From Pseudomonas sp. GM78 (GTDB lineage Bacteria > Pseudomonadota > Gammaproteobacteria > Pseudomonadales > Pseudomonadaceae), in the NCBI RefSeq assembly GCF_000282475.1, contig NZ_AKJF01000209.1, positions 1 through 44,566 on the forward strand: 44,566 bases of DNA, in the 5' to 3' direction. Position numbers and translations under genes: made by a program. Of the stretch, positions 19,296 to 26,297 are shown in pieces. The stretch's first letter is position 1, and every line of letters starts with the position of its first letter. The notes beneath the pieces were generated by a model. The model was not told where the DNA came from. It did no database searches and saw only the letters and a program-made list of their open reading frames with translations.

Positions 19296-20105
19296 ATGCA
19301 GTACTGGCCCTTACGCCCCGGCAGCAGTGAACACAGCCTCAATATTGGCCACACCGCCAATCTGCTCGCCAGGATTGGCCTCAACCGCAGCCGATTCCTG
19401 GCGGCGGATCTGCTGCAGGTCATCGGCCCCGCTGTACCGTTGGCCCAGTGCACCATCTTCGCTTATCCCAAGCGCCGTAACCCCCAGGTGTTCTCGTTCG
19501 CGGATCGGGCGCGGGAGGTGTCGCTGCCGGTGATTTCCAACAAGTATGTGCAGCGCTTCTTTGGCCAGGATGGCAACCAGCTGGCCATGAGCCAGAGCAC
19601 CGGCGGGCACAGCACCATCGTGCAGCGCCAGTCCATCGATGACATCACCCATGGCGAGTACCGGCGCATCTGTTACGAGCAGCCGCAGATTTCCGAGCGG
19701 ATGGCCTTGCTGACGCACTGCGAAAGCAACCGCTGGCTGTCGGTGAACTTCTACCGTGGCCGTGAGCATGGACGTTTTTCGGAACGGGAAATGGACTACC
19801 TGGAAACCATCGCACCGCTACTGATTCAGTCCGTGCGCCTGCATTACCACGCTTACTTGCAGGCCAACGAGATGCCCCTGTTGTTGGCCGAGCGGGTGAT
19901 CAGGCAGCAGCACGTGGAGCTGACCGTTCGTGAGCAGGAGTTGCTGCGCCTGATGTTGAGCGGTCTGGCTGTGGAAGACATCGCCGAACAACTGGGTGTT
20001 CGTCCCGTCAGCGCCGCGACCTATGCCAAGCGCCTGTACCGCAAGCTGGGCATCAATGGCCTGCGTGAATTGTTCGGGCTGGCCACTCGGGCGGAGTGGG
20101 CCTGA
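19296..20105 (+). CDS. LuxR-family transcriptional regulator
   Basis: The protein is 269 residues from the ATG at 19296, with GAGAG upstream; a TTG at 19248 in frame is less likely. The last 65 residues form a LuxR/GerE helix-turn-helix (LTVREQELLRLMLSGL, then VEDIAEQLGV and YAKRLYRKLG). The first 190 residues contain no receiver domain and no autoinducer-binding pattern that I can see, so it is a stand-alone effector-binding type. It follows the MFS gene by 76 bp, and the gap holds CGGGCAC/GTGCCCG arms (19235-19275). It probably regulates the upstream monooxygenase-transporter operon; that is inferred from adjacency only. Confidence 0.82.
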   Translation: MQYWPLRPGSSEHSLNIGHTANLLARIGLNRSRFLAADLLQVIGPAVPLAQCTIFAYPKRRNPQVFSFADRAREVSLPVISNKYVQRFFGQDGNQLAMSQSTGGHSTIVQRQSIDDITHGEYRRICYEQPQISERMALLTHCESNRWLSVNFYRGREHGRFSEREMDYLETIAPLLIQSVRLHYHAYLQANEMPLLLAERVIRQQHVELTVREQELLRLMLSGLAVEDIAEQLGVRPVSAATYAKRLYRKLGINGLRELFGLATRAEWA

Positions 20106-20188
20106 ACCCGCTTACACGGGCCACGTTTTTTGCGGTTCGTGGAGATGCTGGCCGCCTTCCTGTTCAGTGGAGGGACTGTTGGTATCAG

Positions 20189-20196
20189 CTACAGTT
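20189..20196 (+). promoter_or_regulatory. CTACAGTT element, probable -10 region, copy 1
   Basis: CTACAGTT lies 29 bases before the ATG of the first mini-protein gene. The same octamer recurs at 20535-20542, 25 bases before the second gene. The repeated position suggests that each copy of the duplicated unit kept its own promoter core. Confidence 0.35.
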
Positions 20197-20225
20197 GAGC
20201 AATCAGCCAGAAAAGGGGGAAGTTC

Positions 20226-20465
20226 ATGACTTGCCTGATTTGCAACGACCCCGCAGTGGCAATTGATGTAGATGCTGATTATCTGGAAAGGGTGTGCCAA
20301 AAGTGCGGACACTATCGGATCACCGCTGCAGCACTTGTTTTAATCAAAGCCCATGGCTGGCGCTTCGACGTAGCACTGACTCGCAAGTGGATCGCGGATC
20401 AACAAGCTTCTGGAATGATTCCAACCATCGATTCGCACCAGGTGGCTCGCTTGATCGACGTTTAG
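20226..20465 (+). CDS. Zinc-ribbon-like mini-protein, tandem copy 1
   Basis: The 79-residue protein opens with CLIC and continues with CQKCGHYRIT at 24-33. Four cysteines as two CxxC pairs, Cys3/Cys6 and Cys24/Cys27, are the geometry of a small zinc ribbon. The rest is one helical segment and a conserved tail SGMIPTIDS. AGGGGGAA before the ATG fixes the start. A second gene at 20568 has the same length and aligns without gaps at about 49 of 79 identical residues. I do not recognise the family. No DNA-binding motif beyond the ribbon is visible, so an adaptor, sensor or RNA/protein-binding role are all possible. Confidence 0.8.
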   Translation: MTCLICNDPAVAIDVDADYLERVCQKCGHYRITAAALVLIKAHGWRFDVALTRKWIADQQASGMIPTIDSHQVARLIDV

Positions 20466-20534
20466 AGCTTCATGCTGCTGCGGCGGTTTGGCGAAAGACG
20501 GGGTCAAGCCTCGGCGGTGGAGGGGGGGAATCGT

Positions 20535-20542
20535 CTACAGTT
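20535..20542 (+). promoter_or_regulatory. CTACAGTT element, probable -10 region, copy 2
   Basis: This is the second occurrence of the octamer found before the first mini-protein gene. The offset of 346 bases between the two elements agrees with the 342-base offset between the two start codons, so the duplication covered promoter and gene. Confidence 0.35.
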
Positions 20543-20567
20543 AGGTGTTGAGCCAATGGAGGTAGAT

Positions 20568-20807
20568 ATGGAGTGCCTGATTTGCGATGAGCCTGCTTCG
20601 AACGTCGATGTGGGTGATGATTACCAGGAAAGAGCCTGCGCCAAGTGCGGACACTATCGAATTACTCATACAGCGCTTGAGTGGATGGAAACCCATGGCT
20701 GGCGATTCGACGTGAAGTTGACTCGGGCCTGGCTCTCACATCAACAGGGCTCGGGGCTGATACCGACTATTGATTCGCAGCAGGCGAGAGTTCTGATCCA
20801 GGTTTAA
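20568..20807 (+). CDS. Zinc-ribbon-like mini-protein, tandem copy 2
   Basis: The 79-residue protein begins MECLICDEP and keeps all four cysteines of its neighbour (Cys3/Cys6 and Cys24/Cys27 in CAKCGHYRIT) and the blocks HGWRFDV and IPTIDS. An upstream in-frame ATG at 20556 exists. GGAGG at 20558-20562 is placed correctly for the ATG at 20568, and this start matches copy 1. Differences from copy 1 lie mostly in residues 34-42 and 54-61, the helical part, so the two may bind different partners. Both copies are intact, with no sign of decay. Confidence 0.8.
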   Translation: MECLICDEPASNVDVGDDYQERACAKCGHYRITHTALEWMETHGWRFDVKLTRAWLSHQQGSGLIPTIDSQQARVLIQV

Positions 20808-20836
20808 GCTGCCGCCAGCGGCTCACAACGAGGGCG

Positions 20837-21169
20837 TCACTCGAAGCGCGCCTTCGGAATGTCTCCGCGTTTGTTCTGCAGATAGATCGTGTATGGCAGC
20901 ACGACCGTGTCGGCCACACCAGAAAGGGCTAGATCGAAAAGTATTAATGACGCCGCAGGGTGGCCATCAAAGCCGGAAGAATGACGGGGCTCTGCATCCA
21001 GCGTGCAGTAATTCAGTGCGGCGCCGCTATAAATTCGTGGAATTGAGTCGCAATGTGAGTGCCATCGGGCGAGCTTGTTGCTCGCGACCATGTCATCTCT
21101 GAAGACAGTGTTGACAGTCCCGCAACCTGTTAACAAAGTCGAAATGATTAAAATGCTCGCGAGCTTCAT
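20837..21169 (-). CDS. YceK/YidQ-type small lipoprotein
   Basis: The ATG at 21169 gives a 110-residue precursor with a short basic start (MKLAS), a hydrophobic core and the lipobox LLTGC, so Cys15 or so is the lipid-bearing residue. The mature part begins GTVNT and contains IYSGAALNYCTLD and a hydrophobic LSGVADTVVLPYTIYLQ near the end. This is the pattern of the YceK/YidQ family of enterobacterial lipoproteins of unknown function. A longer frame reaching 21310 has no signal at its start and is rejected. It is convergent with the second mini-protein gene and probably monocistronic. Confidence 0.82.
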   Translation of the reverse strand: MKLASILIISTLLTGCGTVNTVFRDDMVASNKLARWHSHCDSIPRIYSGAALNYCTLDAEPRHSSGFDGHPAASLILFDLALSGVADTVVLPYTIYLQNKRGDIPKARFE

Positions 21170-21364
21170 ATTTAGGCGTCCGTGCTTGGGTTGATCGTGA
21201 TGTTTAGGAAAGACTGACATTCTGTCCGATCCCCGACGGATTGACCACCTCCTCACCGGCTCGATCTCTAAAACACGACGCGCCGGCCATTTGCCGACTT
21301 TTTTCGCCACGAGAAAGTCATGACTGCAACCGAAAAAGATCGCGACTTCCTCACTCGCATGTGC

Positions 21365-21736
21365 TTATTTCAAACTCTTCAGATAAGCAATGAGATGCTG
21401 ACGACTTTGCGCATCGGCCTGCCCCGCAAACATCATCATGTTGCCCGGCACCAGGCTGGCAGGGTTTGTCAGCCACTGCTCCAGATTGGCGTCGTCCCAC
21501 TTCAACCTGGCGCCTTGCAGGGCGGCGGAATAGGTAAAGGCCGGAGCCTGGGCACTGGCGCGATCGAACACGCCGTGCAGACTCGGCCCCATCAGGTTCT
21601 TGCCCGCGTCTAGGCTGTGACAGAAGCCGCATTGGGTGCTGAAAAGGGCTTGGCCCTGTTTGACGTCGCCTTGGGCCAGCGCCAGGGGAGCGGCCAGCAG
21701 CAGAGCGCCGGCAGCCAGAAATTGTGTGTACGTCAT
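21365..21736 (-). CDS. Class I c-type cytochrome, mono-haem, periplasmic
   Basis: The 123-residue precursor begins MTYTQFLAAG, has a Sec signal peptide ending near LALAQG, one haem site CGFCH and a likely axial Met in the PGNMMMF stretch. AGGGA precedes the ATG at 21736; the TTG at 21751 is not needed. The fold pattern (GPSLHGVFDRASA, FTYSAAL, LEQWLTNPASLVPG) is that of the c550/c2 group. It lies downstream of pchF in the same direction but behind a strong terminator. It may accept electrons from the PchC subunit and pass them to the terminal oxidase. That role is inferred from position. It is not part of the standard pchACXF set. Confidence 0.88.
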   Translation of the reverse strand: MTYTQFLAAGALLLAAPLALAQGDVKQGQALFSTQCGFCHSLDAGKNLMGPSLHGVFDRASAQAPAFTYSAALQGARLKWDDANLEQWLTNPASLVPGNMMMFAGQADAQSRQHLIAYLKSLK

Positions 21737-21752
21737 TGTGTTCCCTACCAAT

Positions 21753-21784
21753 AAAAAGCCCCGCCAGGACAGTCCTGGCGGAGC
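21753..21784 (-). terminator. Intrinsic terminator after pchF
   Basis: On the reverse strand CCGCCAGGAC and GTCCTGGCGG make a 10-bp stem around a minimal loop (21761-21781), followed by TTTTT (21757-21753). It lies directly between the pchF stop at 21796 and the start of the second cytochrome gene at 21736. It should stop most pchACXF transcripts; partial read-through would feed the cytochrome gene. Confidence 0.8.
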
Positions 21785-21795
21785 CTGAAGCGCAA

Positions 21796-23364
21796 TCAGA
21801 ATGAGTTGGCGAGGTCGATGCCCGACTTGCCCGGTGCCAGGATGTTGTTCGGGTCCAGCGCACGCTTGATCGCATGTTCAAGCTTGCGCTTGACCGGGCC
21901 GTAGCTCTGCGCAACCCGCTCCTGGAAGGCGGTGTTGACGCGGTATACGGCGTAGCCTTCCTTCTCGAACACATCCAGCAGTTCGGCAAAGCAGGCGTTG
22001 GCGCGCTGGGTCTCTTCGGGGTTGGTGCGGTCATACAACACATCGATCACGTGGTGCATGTCGCGCCAGCCGACGATGAACTCACCGACATAGTCCAGGC
22101 CGTGCTTGTTGAGGATTTTCCTGGCCAAGGCCTGCTGTTTGTCGCACTCGCTGCCCCGGGCCTGGCTCACCGGTGCGAACCACATCGAGCCACCGCCGCC
22201 ACGCCAGTTGTACAGGCCGAACTCCTGCAAGTTAGGTACGCCGGACATCAACTGGGCGCGGTACTTGAACGGCTGGGTGTCACCGGCCTCTTCCTGGGTG
22301 ACGATCCGGCCCTTGCCCAGTTGCTTCAGGGCTGCGGTGACGATGTTCCAGTTGACGTCGACCTGCTCCTGGGTGCCGTACAGCGCGGCGTAGACGTTCC
22401 AGGCGCCCAGGTTCTTGTCTTTCTGGATCTGCTTGAGGATCGCGTCGGACGTCGCGCCCGGCTCGCTGGTGTAGTCGGAGCGGCGGGTGTTGCAGGTGGA
22501 GGCTTCCCAGAGCACACCAGCGATAACCACCGAATTGGGAATGACCTGGGCGATGCGCAGTGGACGGATGAATTCGACGATCTCGGCAATGTCCGATTCG
22601 TTCTCGAACTTGATCTCGAAGGGTTTGAATACCGGAGGTTTTGGCATCAGCCAGAAGCCCATCTTCGTGCAGATACCGTAGTTGGCCTGGGTGAACATAC
22701 CGTCCAGGGTCGGCCCATAGCCCCACTTGAATACCTGCCAGGCGTTGTCGCCTTTCACGCCGCCCATGCCGGTGCGGTACACATCGCCGTTGGCCAGCAC
22801 CACTTCCATGCCGCACTGCATCAGGAAGTGTTCGCCGTAGGGTGTGTAACCCACGCCGCGATCCATGGTATTGCCCAAGGGGCCGGCGATGGCAGACGGC
22901 GCAGAGAACGACAGCATCAACGGCAGGTTGTGTTCCTGGATGTAGTCGTAAAGCTGCTGGTAGGTCACGCCCGGCTCGACCAGGGCGGTACAGAGTTCAG
23001 GGTCGACGTGGAGGATCTTGTTCATCTTCTTCAGGTCGAGAATGATCTGCCCGCGTTGGCCAGGGGCTGCGGAGCCGTACCCGAAGTTGCGACCGGTGGA
23101 GATGGTCCACACCGGGATCTTGTGTTCGTTGCAGATCTTCACCACGCCTTGCACCTGCTCGACGGTGGTGGCGGTGACGGAGGCAGACGGCATGTGCCCG
23201 GCATTGTCCACGGCCATCATGATCTTGGAGTAAGGGATCAGTTGATCGTCTTTGACCAGGACGTTGTCATCGCCCAGCAGTTTGCGAAACCTGGCGATGG
23301 CTTGCTCGAAGTTTGCGCTGTCGACGCCGCGCGGGAGCAGGGTCTTGTTGATTTGCTCAGTCAT
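21796..23364 (-). CDS. pchF: p-Cresol methylhydroxylase flavoprotein subunit
   Basis: The 522-residue protein belongs to the vanillyl-alcohol oxidase/PCMH flavoprotein family. The PP-loop FAD part is at about 60-250 (WTISTGRNFGYGS, GNTMDRGVGYTPYG). Tyr385 in GLYNWRGGGG aligns, one residue shifted, with Tyr384 of PCMH, the residue carrying covalent FAD. Tyr474-Arg475 match the substrate-binding Tyr473-Arg474. It oxidises p-cresol by way of 4-hydroxybenzyl alcohol to 4-hydroxybenzaldehyde and passes electrons to PchC. Relatives act on eugenol or 4-ethylphenol, so alkylphenol range is open. GGAG precedes the ATG. There is no signal peptide, although the enzyme complex is known as periplasmic. 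Confidence 0.93.
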   Translation of the reverse strand: MTEQINKTLLPRGVDSANFEQAIARFRKLLGDDNVLVKDDQLIPYSKIMMAVDNAGHMPSASVTATTVEQVQGVVKICNEHKIPVWTISTGRNFGYGSAAPGQRGQIILDLKKMNKILHVDPELCTALVEPGVTYQQLYDYIQEHNLPLMLSFSAPSAIAGPLGNTMDRGVGYTPYGEHFLMQCGMEVVLANGDVYRTGMGGVKGDNAWQVFKWGYGPTLDGMFTQANYGICTKMGFWLMPKPPVFKPFEIKFENESDIAEIVEFIRPLRIAQVIPNSVVIAGVLWEASTCNTRRSDYTSEPGATSDAILKQIQKDKNLGAWNVYAALYGTQEQVDVNWNIVTAALKQLGKGRIVTQEEAGDTQPFKYRAQLMSGVPNLQEFGLYNWRGGGGSMWFAPVSQARGSECDKQQALARKILNKHGLDYVGEFIVGWRDMHHVIDVLYDRTNPEETQRANACFAELLDVFEKEGYAVYRVNTAFQERVAQSYGPVKRKLEHAIKRALDPNNILAPGKSGIDLANSF

Positions 23365-23377
23365 TGGGTTAGCTCCT

Positions 23378-24070
23378 TCAAGCCTCGATCGAAAACGAAA
23401 CGAAATTACCGGTCAGCGGCGACGGTCGGTGGGCGATCAGTGGGGCTCGCCCGTCGCTGGTAGTGCCCAGGGCCGCGAGGGTGTAGCCCAGCGTGGCCGC
23501 CCATTGGTCTGAGCCGACGCTGTTACGGGCCGCCGCGGACACCTGCAACGGTGCTTGCAGGCCATGCATACGCTGTTCGGTCAGGCTGAAGCCGCTGCCG
23601 CAGGCGTTCAGGCTCAGGCCCAGTTGCGGGGCGCAACCGCTTGCGGCTTCGGCGCTGAGCAGGCGGTGCTGTGAAGCGAGGGGCGTGGCGCGGTGCTGGC
23701 CGAGCCACTGCACGCGCGCGCCAGCGCTGCGCGCCAGGTCGACAATCAGTGCGGCACTGGCATCGTCGACCAGGCCGATGATGCGTTGCGGTTGCCCGCT
23801 GCGCAGGCGTTGTTCAAAACCCAGGATGAAGCCCAGGCTGAGGTCGGTGCGCTGCACCTTGACCTGCTGGCCCGCCGGGCTGGCGTTGACACCCTGGAGG
23901 AAGACCGATTCGGCCACCTCATGGCTGACCAGGGCCAGGGTCGGCAAAGCCGGCTGGGGCCGGGCGCCCAGCACGCTATTGGCCATACTCAGGCCGGAGC
24001 TGCCCATGGCGATACCGGCCAGGCTGCTCAAGGCCAGACCTTTCAGTACCGTGCGACGTTCGACGTTCAT
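23378..24070 (-). CDS. pchX: PchX, Tat-signal protein of the p-cresol operon, function unknown
   Basis: The protein is 230 residues from the ATG at 24070, behind GGAG. It starts with a twin-arginine signal, ERRTVLKG at 4-11, followed by a hydrophobic stretch (LALSSLAGIAMGSSGLSM) and a likely cleavage near Ala30-Ala36. The mature part has a Rossmann-like segment (IIGLVDDASAALIVDLARSAGARVQWLG) and otherwise no domain I recognise. It lies between pchC and pchF with 13 bases to pchF, the same order as the known pchACXF operon of Pseudomonas putida. Because PchF lacks any export signal and binds FAD, PchX could be the Tat escort of PchF, or a maturation factor; this is my inference. Confidence 0.85.
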   Translation of the reverse strand: MNVERRTVLKGLALSSLAGIAMGSSGLSMANSVLGARPQPALPTLALVSHEVAESVFLQGVNASPAGQQVKVQRTDLSLGFILGFEQRLRSGQPQRIIGLVDDASAALIVDLARSAGARVQWLGQHRATPLASQHRLLSAEAASGCAPQLGLSLNACGSGFSLTEQRMHGLQAPLQVSAAARNSVGSDQWAATLGYTLAALGTTSDGRAPLIAHRPSPLTGNFVSFSIEA

Positions 24071-24080
24071 GGCTGGCTCC

Positions 24081-24416
24081 TCAAGGCTTGGTCGCCGGGG
24101 CAGGCGATTTGGAAATGTACTCGGCGACCTGTTGCAGCGCGTTATCGTCGATGAATGAGGCAGGGAACGCCGGCATGGCGCGAAATCCGTTGCGCACAAT
24201 TGCACTGATGTACTGCGCTGGCAGCTGGCGGCCGGTGATTTGGGGGCCGACCTGTTTTTCGTGGCAGTGACCGCACACCTTGGCATAGACGTTTTCCCCG
24301 CCTTTCCAGACGCCGTCGCCATCGGCGGCGGCGTTGCCCGCCAGCACGATGAAGGGCAGGGCAAGGCAGGCAGACAGGGTCCGTTTCACAGCTTGGCTGT
24401 TGAGGAGTGAAGACAT
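24081..24416 (-). CDS. pchC: p-Cresol methylhydroxylase cytochrome c subunit
   Basis: The ATG at 24416 has GGAG seven bases upstream and gives a 111-residue precursor. In-frame ATGs at 24428 and 24452 are less well placed. A Sec signal peptide (KRTLSACLALPFIVLAGNAAA) leads to a mature mono-haem cytochrome with CGHCH and a likely axial Met in FRAMPAF. PchC pairs with PchF in an alpha2-beta2 flavocytochrome and carries electrons from the flavin to the respiratory chain on the periplasmic side. The stop of this gene lies 10 bases before the pchX start. Confidence 0.9.
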   Translation of the reverse strand: MSSLLNSQAVKRTLSACLALPFIVLAGNAAADGDGVWKGGENVYAKVCGHCHEKQVGPQITGRQLPAQYISAIVRNGFRAMPAFPASFIDDNALQQVAEYISKSPAPATKP

Positions 24417-24469
24417 TTCGTACTCCATTTTCTTATTGGCAGGTGGGTTCATGGGGGCCTTGGTCCAGC

Positions 24470-25954
24470 TCAGAACGGATACGCCCTTGGCGCATGTTGC
24501 AGAGTGATCCAGTGGTCAGTGGTGAACTCGTCGATCGCCCAGTCGCCGTTGAAGCGCCCGAGACCGGAGTTCTTCTCACCGCCGAACGGCGCGTTGGGTT
24601 CGTCATTGACCGGGATGTCGTTGACATGGGTCATGCCGGCGTGGATGCGTCGGGCGAACTGCACGCCGCGCTCCAGGCTGGAGGTGAATACAGCGCTGGA
24701 GAGCCCGTATTCACTGCTGTTGGCCAGTTCAAGGGCATGCTCGGCGTCACGGGCGGACTGAATGCCCACCAGGGGGCCAAAGATTTCTTCACGGGCGATG
24801 TCCATGTCGGCGGTGACGTTGCCGAACACGTGCGGCGGCAGAACGTTGCCCCGGGCTTCACCACCAGACAGCAACGTGGCGCCTTCGGCCCGGGCCGTGG
24901 CGATCTTCTCTAGCAGTCCAGCCAGTTGCTTGTTGTTGATCACCGGACCAATCACGGTTTCAGCTTTGTTCGGGTCGCCGTAGGGCAGTGCCTTGACGCG
25001 CTCGACGAATCGCCGGGTGAAGGTTTCCAGCAGCGGCTGCTCGACGATGATGCGGTTGATCGCCATGCAGATTTGCCCCTGGTGGAGGAATTTGCCTACC
25101 ACGGCAGCATTCACGGCCTGCTCGACGTCGGCATCGGCCAGCACCACGAACGGGCTGTTCCCACCCAGCTCCAGGGCAACGTGCTTGAGGTGCTCGCCGC
25201 CGCTGGCGATGCGGCCGATGTTGCGGCCGACCTGGGTCGAGCCGGTGAAGGAGATGAACGCCGGGACCGGGTGCTCGACGAAGGCGTCGCCGATTTCCGC
25301 GCCGGAACCGACCACCACACTGAGCACGCCTGAAGGCAAGCCGGCTTCCTCGAAGATGCGCGCCAGCAACAGGCCGCCGGTGACGGGGGTGTCGCTGGCT
25401 GGCTTGACCACGACGGCATTGCCTAGCGCCAGGGCCGGTGCCAGGGAGCGGGCGGTCAAGTGCAGAGGGAAGTTCCACGGGCTGATCACACCGATCACGC
25501 CCAAGGGGGTGCGGTAAACGCGGCTTTCCTTGCCAGGAATATTGGAGGCAAGGATGCGCCCATGCACGCGGCTAGGCAGGCTGGCCGACTCCAGGGTGAT
25601 GGCGCGGGCGGCGCCCCATTCGATCTGCGCCTTGATGCGCGTACTGCCGGATTCGCGGATGATCCAGTCGATAATTTCTTCACGACGCTCGTCGAAGATT
25701 TTCACCGCGTTGAGCAGCACCTGGCCACGCTCGGCCGGCCCCTTGCTGGCCCAATCGACCTGGGTTACGCGCGCCGTGCGGTAGGCTGAATCGAGGTCTT
25801 CGCGATTGGCCTGGGTGATCTGCAGCAAACGCGTCTGAGTGAAGGGGTCGAACACTTCCAAAGTGCGACCGGCGCTGCCGGCCCGCCATTGGCCGGCGAG
25901 TGGCTGCAATTCAAAGCTCTGGTAGGCAGGGCGAACGGAAGGGGGAGTGGTCAT
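24470..25954 (-). CDS. pchA: 4-Hydroxybenzaldehyde dehydrogenase
   Basis: The 494-residue aldehyde dehydrogenase has PWNFP with Asn161, Lys184 in VVKPAS, the general base Glu262 in LELGGN and the catalytic Cys296 in GQIC. The [12 protein letters not shown] stretch near the C terminus is typical of the vanillin/4-hydroxybenzaldehyde branch. As first gene of pchACXF it converts the aldehyde made by PchFC into 4-hydroxybenzoate, the substrate of PobA encoded at 30441-31628. The substrate is inferred from context, since vanillin dehydrogenases look alike. A sigma54-type promoter lies 45-60 bp upstream. AGAGGTGA serves as ribosome site. Confidence 0.9.
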   Translation of the reverse strand: MTTPPSVRPAYQSFELQPLAGQWRAGSAGRTLEVFDPFTQTRLLQITQANREDLDSAYRTARVTQVDWASKGPAERGQVLLNAVKIFDERREEIIDWIIRESGSTRIKAQIEWGAARAITLESASLPSRVHGRILASNIPGKESRVYRTPLGVIGVISPWNFPLHLTARSLAPALALGNAVVVKPASDTPVTGGLLLARIFEEAGLPSGVLSVVVGSGAEIGDAFVEHPVPAFISFTGSTQVGRNIGRIASGGEHLKHVALELGGNSPFVVLADADVEQAVNAAVVGKFLHQGQICMAINRIIVEQPLLETFTRRFVERVKALPYGDPNKAETVIGPVINNKQLAGLLEKIATARAEGATLLSGGEARGNVLPPHVFGNVTADMDIAREEIFGPLVGIQSARDAEHALELANSSEYGLSSAVFTSSLERGVQFARRIHAGMTHVNDIPVNDEPNAPFGGEKNSGLGRFNGDWAIDEFTTDHWITLQHAPRAYPF

Positions 25955-25998
25955 GTCGAGGTCACCTCTGTTTTTATTAAAGTGCTGAGGTGCCTGTT

Positions 25999-26014
25999 AA
26001 CATTTATCATGCCA
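25999..26014 (-). promoter_or_regulatory. Probable sigma54 promoter of pchACXF
   Basis: On the reverse strand TGGCAT-N5-ATGTT gives GG and G at the -24/-12 spacing of a sigma54 promoter; the -12 half is weak (GT in place of GC). The transcript would start near 25988, about 34 bases before the pchA ATG. The divergent gene encodes a sigma54 activator with an intact GAFTGA loop, which supports the call. Confidence 0.55.
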
Positions 26015-26042
26015 TGTCTGTTTCTTTGATTAATTACCTTTA

Positions 26043-26065
26043 AAAACAATGAGTTGAGTTGTTTT
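26043..26065. promoter_or_regulatory. IHF-like site and inverted repeat upstream of pchA
   Basis: AAAACAA (26043-26049) and TTGTTTT (26059-26065) form a perfect inverted repeat. The core CAATGAGTTGAGTT recurs, with one difference, upstream of the outer-membrane channel gene at 29263. Read on the plus strand, AAACAA-N4-TTG is one mismatch from the IHF consensus WATCAA-N4-TTR. IHF bending between activator site and sigma54 promoter would fit the position. Confidence 0.45.
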
Positions 26066-26111
26066 GTAGTCGCGCTGAAGCTTGTCTCCGGCGCGGACTG
26101 GAGAGGCGTTG

Positions 26112-26127
26112 TGCGCAAATTTATGCA
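26112..26127. promoter_or_regulatory. Candidate PchR upstream activating sequence at pchA
   Basis: TGCGCAAATTTATGCA is an imperfect palindrome about 115 bp upstream of the -12 element. Its first 11 bases (TGCGCAAAyTT) recur at 29335-29345, at nearly the same distance from the sigma54 element of the channel gene. Shared sequence and distance suggest the binding site of PchR. The rest of the 343-bp pchA-pchR gap shows no gene. Confidence 0.45.
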
Positions 26128-26297
26128 GAGAAATCGCCCTCTGTTGAAAGCTCGACGCCAAGTGGGAGGTGGGTAGAAGTTGTGCGGTTATCGGACAAAT
26201 GGTCGGCACGGGGAGTGGAGTCGATCGCTGGCGGATTGACCCGACGGGAGGGCTGGGCATACTCACAGGTTACCTACCTGCCTCTTGTTGACTGCCC

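Noticed and set aside
20110-20136. Short CCCG/CGGG stem with following TTTTTT after the LuxR gene
   Set aside because: The stem is only 4-5 bp and is separated from the T-run by five bases, so it is not a convincing terminator.
21170-21310. N-terminal extension of the YceK-like lipoprotein
   Set aside because: The extra 47 residues are basic and lack a signal; the lipobox start at 21169 is the only sensible one.
21874-23463. 529-codon plus-strand frame opposite pchF
   Set aside because: pchF on the other strand has conserved catalytic residues at the known positions; the antisense frame is His/Val/Asp-rich without recognisable domains.
25976-25991. Alternative sigma54 element (GGCAC-N5-CACTT) nearer pchA
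   Set aside because: It lacks the G of the -12 half at the correct spacing; the element at 26014-25999 fits better and matches the layout at the channel gene.
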